Assembly (NCBI GenBank): GCA_963739235.1
Contig: CAVTZY010000028.1
Coordinates: forward strand, 124,001 to 188,000
Length of the DNA stretch: 64,000 bases
Direction of reading: 5' to 3'
Origin: JAFNAG01 sp963739235
GTDB taxonomy: Bacteria; Acidobacteriota; UBA6911
The translations under genes and the position numbers were made by a program. This document shows positions 1-8,736 of the stretch, one piece after another (within the stretch, counting starts at the first letter, position 1; every line of letters starts with the position of its first letter). A model generated the notes under the pieces. The model was not told the origin of the DNA. It made no database searches and saw only the letters and a list, made by a program, of their open reading frames with translations.

Positions 1-1
1 C

Positions 2-133
2 TCGACCAAGGCCTACTTCCCGTCGATCGGCGAGATCGCGATGACGATCGCGATCGTCTCGAGCATCCTGTTCTGCTACCGCTTCTTCGTGACGTTTTTC
101 CCGATTCTGCCGGGCTACGTGCCGGCCACGGAG
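2..133 (+). CDS. NrfD/PsrC-like membrane subunit, C-terminal end (5' partial)
   Basis: The window opens inside a reading frame giving AYFPSIGEIAMTIAIV and a hydrophobic helix ending FFPILPGY, the usual last transmembrane helix of NrfD/PsrC/HybB-type quinol-interacting subunits. These proteins pass electrons between the quinone pool and periplasmic cytochromes or Fe-S subunits, which fits the multiheme cytochrome immediately downstream. No stop codon separates this frame from the next protein. Either the true stop has been lost to an indel or the two are fused, so the end given here is an estimate placed before the next Met codon (134). The family assignment rests on one helix and is moderate. 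Confidence 0.45.
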
Positions 134-2068
134 ATGCAGCTCGCCCGCATGCGCGAGGAGCGGGAGAAGACCGTCAATCCGTTCTGGACCTGGGTGATCC
201 GCGGGGCCGCGATCGCCTGCCTGCTGGCGTTCATCGGCTTGTACAGCCTCGTACACATCGAAGCCATCCAGGCTTCCGTGCGCACTGTCGAGGAGGTCGA
301 AGCGCGTGCAGGCGCAGATCGGTCGCTCCTACCATGGCGACGCCGGGATCGTCCTATCCCCAGCGCCCCGTCGCCTATAAGAACTTTTATCTGCTGGACA
401 GCCCCGTGCTTAAAGCCAAGGCGGACGACTACGAGCCGGTCGGCTTCTCCCACCGGATTCACGACGAGCTGGTGGGCGGCGACTGCGGGGTCTGCCACCA
501 CCGCTATTCAAGGGACGAGAAAGACCGCGTGGGGGAGGACATCAAGGCCATCCATGCGGCCATGGACATCAAGCTGGGCGGGCCCTGTTCATCCTGCCAC
601 GACGACATGGCAAGCAATCCGCCGCAGAGCTGCAACCGCTGCCACGGGCTGCCCAATGAAGCCGGACGATCCCGCCCGGATCGGGCTCAAGGGCGCGTAC
701 CACCGCCAGTGCATCGGCTGCCACGAGCGCCAGCTCAAGCCGGCGTCTGCACCCACGGAATGTTCCGCCTGCCATCATCCCTGGACGCCGGACCACTCCA
801 TCCTGGTGTCCCTCAAGGACAAGCCCAGCCCGCAGGAGGTGACGCGGACCTGCCTGAGTTGCCACCCGAAGGTGGGGCAGGACCTGTTGAAGACGGCCCA
901 CTGGAATTGGAAGGGGTATTCGCCGACACTGGTGGGCTATGAGCACCGGACCGATATCAGCCTGAAGCTCATGGTCAACAACTACTGCGTTGCCATCGGC
1001 CCCAACCTCCAGCAGTGCATGTCCTGTCACATCGGCTACGGCGGTGTGGATGACCGCTACGATTTCAAGAATCCTGCCAACATCGATTGTCTGGTCTGCC
1101 ATGACACGACCGGCCCGTACCGGAAAGATCCTAACAAGGGCGGCTTGCCGGATCCGTCGCTGGACCTTGTGGCGGTCTCGCAAAAGGTCGGACGCCCCTC
1201 GCGGCAGGCCTGCGGGTCTTGCCACTTTTATAGCGGCGGGGCCGCCAATGCGAAGCATGGAGACCTGGAGCCGGCCCTGGCCGAAATGAACACGCCCATT
1301 GACATGCACATGGGAACGCTGAACATGCGCTGCCAGGATTGCCATACGACCGCGGAACACAGGATCGCCGGGATGTCCCTGACGGCTCCCGCGGTGGAAG
1401 GCCGGGTCACCTGTGAAAAGTGCCACGGCTCCACCCCCCACGGTGTTGCCGGGCCGCTGAGCCGCCATCTGGATGATCACATCAGGGACATTGCCTGCGA
1501 GACCTGCCACATTCCCTCCTTCGCGCGCCTGACGCCGACCCTGCTGCGCCGTGATTACTCAGCGGCCGGCCAGGATCGCCCTGATGTCCGCGACCGCTAC
1601 GGGATGCCGACGTACGACAAGAAATTTGGCGCCCTCACCTGGGGGAAGGACCTGGTGCCTACGTATCTCTGGTACGATGGGACGCGGAACGCCTCTCTGG
1701 TGGGAGACAAGATCGATGTCTCCTCTCCCGTGGTGCTCAATGCACCCGTGGGCGAGAAGCGCAGTCCGGCAGCGCGCATTTATCCGTTCAAGGTGCATAG
1801 TGGCGTGCAGCCCTACGACACCGAGAACAAGACCCTTGCCTTGCCTAATTTCCTCGAAGACTACTGGGTCAGCTTCGATTGGGCCAAGGCCATTGCCGAA
1901 GGAATGAAAAAGGTGGGTCTCCCCTACTCGGGGAAATACGGTTTCGCGGAAACCAGGATGTATTCCTCCATCCACCACGAAGTGGTCTCTGCCAAGAAGG
2001 CTCTGGGGTGTTCCGATTGCCACAGCTCGGAGGCCATTACCTGCACGCGGTGCCACAAGACAGGCTGA
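134..2068 (+). CDS. membrane-anchored multiheme cytochrome c, octaheme tetrathionate reductase-like C-terminus (frameshifted)
   Basis: An N-terminal hydrophobic helix (around codons 17-38) is followed by 14 CxxCH heme motifs when frames are joined. CGVCH, CSSCH and CNRCH lie in the frame read from about 360 to 660. CIGCH, CSACH and nine more lie in the frame read from about 660 to 2068. The last 1.2 kb carries the octaheme tetrathionate reductase pattern (CMSCH, CLVCHDTTG, CGSCHF, HGDLE, DVHMG-like DMHMG, CETCHIPSFAR). The first five hemes resemble class III cytochrome c. Coherent coding passes through three frame changes, near 297, 360 and 660, together one full codon. Likely role: periplasmic electron transfer or reduction of a sulfur or nitrogen oxyanion, fed by the upstream NrfD-like subunit. 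The substrate is unknown. The start is uncertain. Confidence 0.75.
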   Translation: MQLARMREEREKTVNPFWTWVIRGAAIACLLAFIGLYSLVHIEAIQASVRTVEEVEARAGADRSLLPWRRRDRPIPSAPSPIRTFICWTAPCLKPRRTTTSRSASPTGFTTSWWAATAGSATTAIQGTRKTAWGRTSRPSMRPWTSSWAGPVHPATTTWQAIRRRAATAATGCPMKPDDPARIGLKGAYHRQCIGCHERQLKPASAPTECSACHHPWTPDHSILVSLKDKPSPQEVTRTCLSCHPKVGQDLLKTAHWNWKGYSPTLVGYEHRTDISLKLMVNNYCVAIGPNLQQCMSCHIGYGGVDDRYDFKNPANIDCLVCHDTTGPYRKDPNKGGLPDPSLDLVAVSQKVGRPSRQACGSCHFYSGGAANAKHGDLEPALAEMNTPIDMHMGTLNMRCQDCHTTAEHRIAGMSLTAPAVEGRVTCEKCHGSTPHGVAGPLSRHLDDHIRDIACETCHIPSFARLTPTLLRRDYSAAGQDRPDVRDRYGMPTYDKKFGALTWGKDLVPTYLWYDGTRNASLVGDKIDVSSPVVLNAPVGEKRSPAARIYPFKVHSGVQPYDTENKTLALPNFLEDYWVSFDWAKAIAEGMKKVGLPYSGKYGFAETRMYSSIHHEVVSAKKALGCSDCHSSEAITCTRCHKTG

Positions 2069-2072
2069 GGGA

Positions 2073-2216
2073 ATGGACCTTCCGGCACATAGGCTTCCGG
2101 TCTATCCGGAGGCAAAGCATCGGATCGATTTCAAAGCCCTCGGCTATCCCGACGACCCGGCACTGGTCGGCGGACGGTTCTACATCGCCATCGGCCGCGG
2201 CTCCCCGCCCAAGTAA
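2073..2216 (+). CDS. small hypothetical protein (47 aa)
   Basis: An ATG 4 bases after the cytochrome stop opens a 47-codon frame ending GGRFYIAIGRGSPPK. GGGA lies directly upstream, although very close to the ATG. The peptide is soluble, without heme motifs or membrane segments. Position and protein-like composition suggest a last small gene of the cytochrome operon, ahead of the terminator at 2249. I do not recognise a family. It could also be a fossil C-terminus. Confidence 0.35.
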   Translation: MDLPAHRLPVYPEAKHRIDFKALGYPDDPALVGGRFYIAIGRGSPPK

Positions 2217-2248
2217 GGCGAAGCTCCGGCCGTTGTCCCTCGGCAAAA

Positions 2249-2274
2249 AAAGGCCTCCCGCCAGGGAGGCCTTT
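2249..2274 (+). terminator. Rho-independent terminator, probably bidirectional
   Basis: Perfect 11-bp stem AAAGGCCTCCC / GGGAGGCCTTT with a 4-base loop (GCCA), preceded by a run of A and ending in TTT. It lies between the cytochrome operon and the convergent M61 peptidase gene, so it could end transcription from both sides. The T-tract on the plus strand is short; the A-run gives a better U-tract on the minus strand. Confidence 0.75.
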
Positions 2275-2331
2275 CGCACATTCAGATCAAGTTTGAAAAA
2301 ATCTTAACGCAGAGCGCGCAGAGGTTTTTAG

Positions 2332-4154
2332 CTACTCCTGCTTCGCCTTCATCCAATCCTTGAGAATCGCCGATTGCAGCGCATCCGGATTGGCGATCGG
2401 GATGATCTTGAAGCTACGTTGCATCTTGTGCCCCAAAGTGACCTCGGCCTCGATATCCTTGCCGGTAAGCGTCACGGCGAGCTTGATTTTATCCCCCGGT
2501 TTTTTTTCAGCAATGGCGGCGTTCATGGCCGCGGCATCGACTTTGAGGCCATCCAGGGCTCTGATTTCATCGCCGGTGGCTAATTTGACTTGTTGAGCCG
2601 GCGAACTTCCTTCGATTGCGGAGATGACCAGCTTGCCATTCACATCCTCGACAATCGCGCCGAGATAAGCGTCAGGCAGTTCAGTGGGTTTTTCGAGCTC
2701 GAGGCCCGCATAGCCGAGATACTTATGGTAATCGATGTCCATCGTGGTCGAGGCGTAATCGAAAATCTCCTTGAGCGACGTGCCGGCTGCCCCCTCGCAG
2801 ACTGCTCGAAACTCTGCGTCAGTCCAGCCGCGTTTGAGCTGCTTGTAATATTTTTGATAGAGCGTCTGCATGATGGAATCGAGCGACTTTTTGTTTTTGG
2901 TCTCATGGCGAACCTTGAAATCGAGGAGCAATCCCAACGCGGCGCCTTTGTTGTAATAGGAGATTGATTTGGAGATTCCGCCCCTGCCCCGGCCGCCGAA
3001 CGGTCCCTGGGCCCAAGTGGTCCAACTTGACTGCGTCGCGGACTGGAACAGATGACCGGTATTGTTTTCGTAAGCAGCGATTTCTCTTCGATAACTATCG
3101 AGGAGTTCCTCCTGATTCATAAAGCCCGCGCGTGCCACGATCAGGTATTCGTAATAGGAAGTGAATCCTTCGGACACCCAGAGCATGTTGGTCAGGTTGG
3201 CTTTGTCATAATCGAACGGGCCCAGCGCAATGGGACGGATGCGCTTGACATTGAAGTTGTGGAAGTACTCGTGCCCCAGGAAATCCAGCTCGCGAATCAA
3301 GCCCGCCCTGGTATCGAAAGCGGGATTGCCGGTGAAGGGGACGGCGGTGGAATTCAGATGCTCGATTCCCCCCGCGCCCGGCCCGATGCCCAGGAACGTG
3401 TAATGCGTGTACGGGATTTCGCCAATGACCGCAATACCTTGCTCGACAACGGCTTTCAGGTTCTTCATGAATTGGTCGCGGTCGAAGTTGTTTCCCAGTT
3501 TGTAGCCGGTGAAATAGTGGGAAACTCCCTTGATTGTGAATGAGGGCAGAGATTCCAGGTTGCCCATCAGAATCGGGCTGTCGTACAAAACATCGAAGTT
3601 GGGGGCTGAGAAGGTATGAGGCTTGTCCGGCGCGAGCGTATCGAGACCCGTCGCGATCGTCGTCCATTCCGGGTAGAGCTTGATCTCGACCGTCACTGGG
3701 TGCGGGATCTGCCCGGGAATGTACATAAAGACGCCCGTGCCGATAATGCAACCCCGATCGGCCGCCAGATAAGGGTTGGCGACAAAGGATGAGGTGGCCA
3801 GCACGTCATAAGCCACCAGATGACTGGCGCGTTGCCTGTTTGCACCTTCCATTCGTTGGCCGCGCCCTTTTCCCACTTGAGTTCTTTTTCTGCGCCGTTC
3901 GCCGCGTGGAAATTCTGCACGTTCTTGGCGAAATCAAAAATCCCGTAGTAGCCTGGTGACCAGACAGGCATCCTGTAATCCTGCGTCGCCCCCTTAAGCC
4001 CCTCGCAGCGGAGCACCACGTGATAGATGTGGGTGCTCGGCTGTTCCATGGACACGGTATATGCCATCGTTCCCTCAGGCTTCTGCCCGGCCGAGAGCGT
4101 GGTCGCGAACAGGAATAAGGCACAAAAAACAGTCAGTCTGGAAATCTTCCGCAT
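2332..4154 (-). CDS. M61 glycyl aminopeptidase-like protease with PDZ domain (frameshifted)
   Basis: Exported zinc peptidase. The start is the ATG at 4154 (MRKISRLTVF), which has AAAGGA upstream and opens a Sec signal peptide ending near TTLSAGQ. The N-terminal beta domain runs to about 3830 in one frame. From there the protein continues in another frame with AYDVLATSSF, so one frame slip lies near 3820-3830. The catalytic core has the gluzincin motif HEYFHNFNVKRIRP and the third ligand in WVSEGFTSYYE. The C-terminal part (LGAIVEDVNGK, then GDEIRALDG) is a PDZ domain. Total about 607 residues, normal for M61. The family cleaves N-terminal Gly/Ala residues; here it is probably periplasmic. Confidence 0.88.
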
Positions 4155-4237
4155 GTTATTTCCTTTCAATTCAGGCGAACAGATGCTGCCTGTCTGAGCT
4201 TCGCCCGCTCAAGGGTGGTTTCATCATGTCCACGCCA

Positions 4238-6538
4238 TCAGCGGTCGTTTATTCTTTCGTGTATGAGACTGAACAGGTCGCTGTAGTCGTCGGTCCAGAA
4301 TCTGGACGGGGGCGCAGGGTCCTTCCACGGCGTAACACTCTGCTGGATGTGGCGGTTCGCCAGAAACCCAGCATTGGCTGTCAGCAAAATCCAGTCCGTC
4401 CTGTCGGTTGACTGAGTCATGTCGCCCAGATCATGAATCCAAAGCGCCTGCATGTCGGGTCTCGGGCCGAGCAGGATAAGATTGCGCACGACCGGGCTGA
4501 GATCGAAATAGCGGTTGGTGATGTGGACGGCCAGGATGCCGTCTGCCTTGAGATGATACAGGTAATCCTGGAAGCATTCGCGCGTCAGCAGGTGAACCGG
4601 GATGGCATCTCCGCTGAAAGCATCTGCAGCGATCACGTCGAATTTCTGCGCTTCACCCCGTTGGCGTTCTCTCTCCAGGGAGATCCGCCCGTCTCCGAGC
4701 ACCACTTCGATGCGAGCGGGGCTGTCTTTGCGGTAAGTGAAATACTTGTTTGAAAGCCTCAATACCTCCGGATTGATTTCATAGAATCGGATGTAATCCC
4801 CTTGCTCACCCCAGGCAGCCAGTGCGCCGGCCCCCAAGCCCATTACGCCGATGCGCAGATTCTCTCCCTCGAGCCGGCGCGGGTGATAGCCTATCGCGAG
4901 GCCGATACCACTCGCAGGCCCGTAGTAAGAAGTGCGCCAGTGCCGCTTTTCCTTGTCCAGAAACTGGAAGCCGTGCTCGATCCGTCCATGCATCAGGGAG
5001 AGGTTGTGTTCTTCGGGGTCATCCTTATACAGCTCAAGCACCCTCAAAACGCCGAAGAAGTTGCGACTAGCCTCCACACTGCTGTCCATCGATCGCTGGA
5101 TGTGGTCACTGAGCACAAAAGCCAGGGCAATCCATGAAACACCCAAGCCAGTCCACACCGTCCATACCCTGAGCGGGCGGCCGCCAGACTGACTGCCTCT
5201 GTGGTCGCGCCAAATAAGGACAGCTGTTACCAGGAGTAGAGCGGGCAATCCCAGATAGAATCTCCGCGATTGCCAGATGCGATCATAGAGTATGAGCGCA
5301 AGCGAGACCCAGGAGACCAGGAGAACAAACCAAATGGCCCAAACTGCGAGTGGGCGGCCCTGGTACAGGGGACTCCGCCGATCTCGGAAGAGCACGATCA
5401 TGGTCAGGAGGACAGTGGCGAGCAGGCCTATGTGATATTCCCAGAATCCCCGGAGCAGGTGAGGCGCTCCCACCGTCACCAGCAGCCCCCCCAGACTGCC
5501 GCCGCCGGCGATCATCAAGTAGAACGAGGTCAAGTGCCGTGATCCGGGTTTCATCCGCACCAACTCTCCGTGGCAGACCATGCAGGACGTGAAGAGCGTG
5601 AGGGAATAGCTGAGGATCTGCCAGCGCAAAGCCACGAAGATGCCGCCGAACAGGACAAAGCAGGTCCAGGCGATGGATGCGGCCATGCCTCCTATGAAAA
5701 GCGGGCGCCAATAGAGCCGCTCATGCTGAAAGCAAAGAACGAATGAGAGCAGATACAGAGCGAGCGGCAAAATCCAGAGCAGCGGCACAACGGCCAGGTC
5801 TTGACACATCATGCTGGTTGTTGCGAGGAGCATCACCGAGCTGCAGGCAGTCAGGCTGAGCCAGAGGACGTAGCTGCTCAAGCCCGGTCGTACACGATCA
5901 TTTCCGGCATCCCCGCCCATTGCGACATCGACGCCGGTTTCGTGCCCTCGGGAACCCATGACCTTCAGCGACAGCAGGACGCACATCAGGGCAAAGGCGG
6001 CATAGAGCCACGACCAGATCAAAGCCTGCCGGCTCAGGGTAATCGAGGGCTCAATCAGAATTGGGTAGCTCAGGATCGCAATTAAAGAGCCGAGATTGGA
6101 GAGTGCGTAAAGGCGATAGGGGGAAGTTTCCGGACGCGTGCGGCTGAACCATGACTGCATGAGGGGCGCGGTGGAAGACAGGAGCAGATAAGGAGCGCCG
6201 ATACTAACCAGCAGGAGCCCCAGGATGCGCAATACGGGAGACTGGCCATCCAGAGGTTTCCAGGCGGCGGAGGGGAAAATCGAAAAGTAGAACACCGCCA
6301 GGACTGTGGCTGACACCAGAAACAGGTGCACCAGTGCCTGCCGGCGCAGCGGCCATCGGCTTGCCAACGCGTGCGCATAACTGTAACCGCCGAGGAGGAG
6401 GGCCTGGAAGAACAGCATGCAGGTGGTCCAGACCGCCGGCGTGCCGCCAAACCAGGGGAGAATATATTTGCCGATCAGGGGCTGGACCAGAAAGAGTAAG
6501 AATGCGCTCAGAAACATGGTTGCGCCGTAAAGCAGCAT
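4238..6538 (-). CDS. polytopic membrane protein with C-terminal spermidine-synthase-like methyltransferase fold
   Basis: 766 residues. The N-terminal two thirds are a chain of hydrophobic helices beginning MLLYGATMFLSAFLLFLVQP, typical of the fused MFS-like/spermidine-synthase family. The last 220 residues form a Rossmann domain with the nucleotide loop GVMGLGAGALAAW, an acidic strand end (FYEINPEV), the LGDGR turn and DAFSGDAIPVHLLT. This matches aminopropyltransferase-like proteins, but the usual putrescine-binding residues cannot be confirmed by eye. True polyamine synthesis is therefore not established. GAGGGG precedes the ATG. No partner gene clarifies its role. Confidence 0.8.
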   Translation of the reverse strand: MLLYGATMFLSAFLLFLVQPLIGKYILPWFGGTPAVWTTCMLFFQALLLGGYSYAHALASRWPLRRQALVHLFLVSATVLAVFYFSIFPSAAWKPLDGQSPVLRILGLLLVSIGAPYLLLSSTAPLMQSWFSRTRPETSPYRLYALSNLGSLIAILSYPILIEPSITLSRQALIWSWLYAAFALMCVLLSLKVMGSRGHETGVDVAMGGDAGNDRVRPGLSSYVLWLSLTACSSVMLLATTSMMCQDLAVVPLLWILPLALYLLSFVLCFQHERLYWRPLFIGGMAASIAWTCFVLFGGIFVALRWQILSYSLTLFTSCMVCHGELVRMKPGSRHLTSFYLMIAGGGSLGGLLVTVGAPHLLRGFWEYHIGLLATVLLTMIVLFRDRRSPLYQGRPLAVWAIWFVLLVSWVSLALILYDRIWQSRRFYLGLPALLLVTAVLIWRDHRGSQSGGRPLRVWTVWTGLGVSWIALAFVLSDHIQRSMDSSVEASRNFFGVLRVLELYKDDPEEHNLSLMHGRIEHGFQFLDKEKRHWRTSYYGPASGIGLAIGYHPRRLEGENLRIGVMGLGAGALAAWGEQGDYIRFYEINPEVLRLSNKYFTYRKDSPARIEVVLGDGRISLERERQRGEAQKFDVIAADAFSGDAIPVHLLTRECFQDYLYHLKADGILAVHITNRYFDLSPVVRNLILLGPRPDMQALWIHDLGDMTQSTDRTDWILLTANAGFLANRHIQQSVTPWKDPAPPSRFWTDDYSDLFSLIHERINDR

Positions 6539-6709
6539 ATTCAGACCCCTCTGTGAAGATTGTTCGTGCGCGTCTGACTATCTTACAGGAAACCCGGTAA
6601 CGCAATAAGGAATTGAGCTATTGATCTTCGCCTTTTATTTTGACGACTGGCCTTGGAGCGCGTGCGTCCCGCCCGCAGTTCCCTCGGCCTTGCCACTACC
6701 CCCGTCCAT

Positions 6710-6726
6710 GCGGGCGAGACGCCCGC
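6710..6726. repeat. short palindromic intergenic repeat (GCGGGCG-AGA-CGCCCGC)
   Basis: Perfect 7-bp stem with a 3-base loop between the symporter stop and the spermidine-synthase-like start. It belongs to the same GC-rich hairpin style as the elements at 11383, 14440 and 15953. There is no T-tract, so it is more likely a dispersed repeat than a terminator. Confidence 0.5.
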
Positions 6727-6787
6727 GCTCCATCGCGGTCCGAACCCTGAGCCCTTCCTCAATTCCTGTCACTATATTTTGCGATTC

Positions 6788-8485
6788 TCAATAGTTGGCT
6801 GTGCGCAGGCGTTCGGTGTGCGAGATCAGAACGCCGACAGCAACCACGGTCAGGCAGCCGAGCGGGGTGTACCAGAGGAAGGCGATTTTCGTAAAAGCGT
6901 AGGCGGCAAAGATCATCGCTTCACCGGCGAGCACACCATAAAATGCGCCCCGGGCGCGCACGCGGGGAAAGTAGAATGCGAGCACAAACACACCCAGCAT
7001 GCTGCCGTAAAAAAAGGATCCCAGCTGGTTGACGGCCTCCACCAGGGAGCCGAGGCTGCCGGCATACCTTGCCGTGATCACCGCGTAGCATCCCCAGAAT
7101 ACCGTGGCCGCGCGCGAGATATTCAGGTAATGCCGATCGGAGGCAAACGGGCGAAAATGCCGCTTGTAGATGTCCACCATGCTCACGGTCGCCAGAGAAT
7201 TGATCTCTGCCGAGATGGATGCCATGGTCGCACCGAAGATCACGGCGAGAACCAGTCCTACCAGGCCGGCGGGCAGGTAACGGGTGACGAAGGTAAGAAA
7301 GATGTAGTTGGTATCGACACCCCCCTTGGAACCCCCGGCCCTTTCTACCAGCCTGACCCCCTGGTTGCGTGCCGCATCCAATTCGCCCTGGGCGCGCTGA
7401 AACTCCTGTAATCCCTGCTGTCGAAGCCTGGTATCGCCAGTTTGCCGCGCCTGGACCAGGCGGGCGGCGGCGGCCTTGCGATCCTCGAACGCCGCATTAT
7501 AGCGTTGTTCCACCGGCGCGTAATCGGCCTGGAACGAGGGCTGCTGGATCCTTGCCAGTTCCGTCCGTTGGAAGAGCAGCGGCGGTTTTTCATAGATATA
7601 GAAAACGAAAACCATGGCTCCGATAAATAGAATGAAGAACTGCATAGGAACCTTGGCCATGCCGTTAAAAAGCAAGCTCAGCCGGCTCTGGGCAATCGAC
7701 TTACCCGTGAGATAGCGCTGTACCTGCGATTGGTCGCAACCGAAATAGGCAAGCGCCAGAAACATGCCGCCGATCAGCCCGCTCCAAAGGTTGTAGCGAT
7801 CGTTCCAATCCAGATTGAGAGTTACTGCGTTCAGCCTGCCCGCCACCCCGGCTAGAGATACTGCATCCAGAAACGATACGCCTCGCGGCAAGAGCATCAG
7901 CGCAGCCACCAGAGCTGCCACCAGCCCTGCCGTCATCACCAGCATCTGTTGAAAATCGGACCACGCGACGGTCTTGGCGCCGCCCAGGGTCGTGTATAGG
8001 ACGGCAATGGCACCCATGATCAGAATCGTTGCCTGAACCGGCCATCCCAGAATTACCGTCAGGACCACTGCCGGGGCGTACAGCGTGATGCCCAGCGCCA
8101 GGCCTCGCTCGATGAGGAAAATCACGCTCACCAGGGCCCGCGTTTTGCCGTCAAAGCGCTGTTCGAGGTATTCGTAGGCGGTGTAGACATTTGCTCGATG
8201 GAAGATCGGCACGGCAGTGACGGAGAGGATGACCATGGCCAGCGGCAGTCCGAAATAGAACTGCACGAAGCGCATCCCGTCGACATAGGATTGCCCGGTC
8301 GTGGAGATGAAGGTAACCGCACTTGCCTGCGTGGCCATGATCGACAGCGCCATCGCGTGCCAGGGCATCGATTTTCCGGCAAGCAGGTACTTGTTGACGC
8401 TGTTGCTGCCGCGCCCGCGCCAGAGCCCGTACAGAACTACAAACGCCAACGCTCCGCACATCACCAGCCAGTCGGCTATCCTCAC
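6788..8485 (-). CDS. sodium:solute symporter (SSS family) with soluble coiled insertion
   Basis: 565 residues, start GTG at 8485 in GTGA overlap with the upstream small gene. Multiple hydrophobic helices with the SSS hallmark NKYLLAGKSMPWHAMALSIM followed by ATQASAVTFISTTGQ, the sodium-site region of this family (sialic acid, sugar or amino acid importers). About 75 hydrophilic residues rich in Q, A and R (positions about 300-375) separate helix YIYEKPPLLF from the helix beginning NYIFLTFVTRYLPAG. This insertion is likely an extramembrane coiled segment. The substrate is unknown. It is translationally coupled to a one-helix protein. Confidence 0.88.
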   Translation of the reverse strand: MRIADWLVMCGALAFVVLYGLWRGRGSNSVNKYLLAGKSMPWHAMALSIMATQASAVTFISTTGQSYVDGMRFVQFYFGLPLAMVILSVTAVPIFHRANVYTAYEYLEQRFDGKTRALVSVIFLIERGLALGITLYAPAVVLTVILGWPVQATILIMGAIAVLYTTLGGAKTVAWSDFQQMLVMTAGLVAALVAALMLLPRGVSFLDAVSLAGVAGRLNAVTLNLDWNDRYNLWSGLIGGMFLALAYFGCDQSQVQRYLTGKSIAQSRLSLLFNGMAKVPMQFFILFIGAMVFVFYIYEKPPLLFQRTELARIQQPSFQADYAPVEQRYNAAFEDRKAAAARLVQARQTGDTRLRQQGLQEFQRAQGELDAARNQGVRLVERAGGSKGGVDTNYIFLTFVTRYLPAGLVGLVLAVIFGATMASISAEINSLATVSMVDIYKRHFRPFASDRHYLNISRAATVFWGCYAVITARYAGSLGSLVEAVNQLGSFFYGSMLGVFVLAFYFPRVRARGAFYGVLAGEAMIFAAYAFTKIAFLWYTPLGCLTVVAVGVLISHTERLRTANY

Positions 8486-8628
8486 GCCGCGAACCTCCTG
8501 GCGAACAGATAGAAAATAGCAATCAGGAAGACAAGCCAGGCAATCACCACGAAGTAAAGCCGCCGCCAGGTACCCAACGCGGGAGGCGCTTCTTCAAGCT
8601 GTTCAGGCTTTGTCTCGGGCATGTTCAT
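8482..8628 (-). CDS. 48-residue single-helix membrane protein, symporter partner
   Basis: ATG at 8628 (an internal ATG at 8622 is possible) gives a charged N-terminus with EEAPPALGTWRR, then a hydrophobic helix LYFVVIAWLVFLIAIFYLFA and a positively charged end. The stop TGA overlaps the GTG start of the symporter (GTGA), so the two should be translated together. Small one- or two-helix proteins encoded just before SSS transporters are known accessory subunits in other systems. A stabilising or gating role here is inferred from position only. Confidence 0.7.
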   Translation of the reverse strand: MNMPETKPEQLEEAPPALGTWRRLYFVVIAWLVFLIAIFYLFARRFAA

Positions 8629-8688
8629 TGCGCTGCCTGTCGCCTAAGAATAAGTTGGCTCTGCATGGGATCGTCTAATCCCGAGATC

Positions 8689-8708
8689 TGGGCGCCGTGC
8701 GGCGCCCA
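8689..8708. terminator. GC-rich hairpin after the PIG-L gene
   Basis: Perfect 8-bp stem TGGGCGCC / GGCGCCCA with a GTGC loop, 29 bases past the stop of the minus-strand PIG-L gene and before the symporter small subunit. No T-run follows, so it may be a transcript-stabilising hairpin or part of the local repeat class. Confidence 0.35.
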
Positions 8709-8736
8709 CCTGCAACGGCTCTTGTCCTGGAACCTG

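Noticed and set aside
4238..6538. True spermidine synthase (speE)
   Set aside because: The fused membrane part and unconfirmed substrate residues make polyamine synthesis unsupported, so no symbol is given.
8689..8708. Riboswitch for the symporter pair
   Set aside because: Only one simple GC hairpin is visible; no recognised aptamer core.
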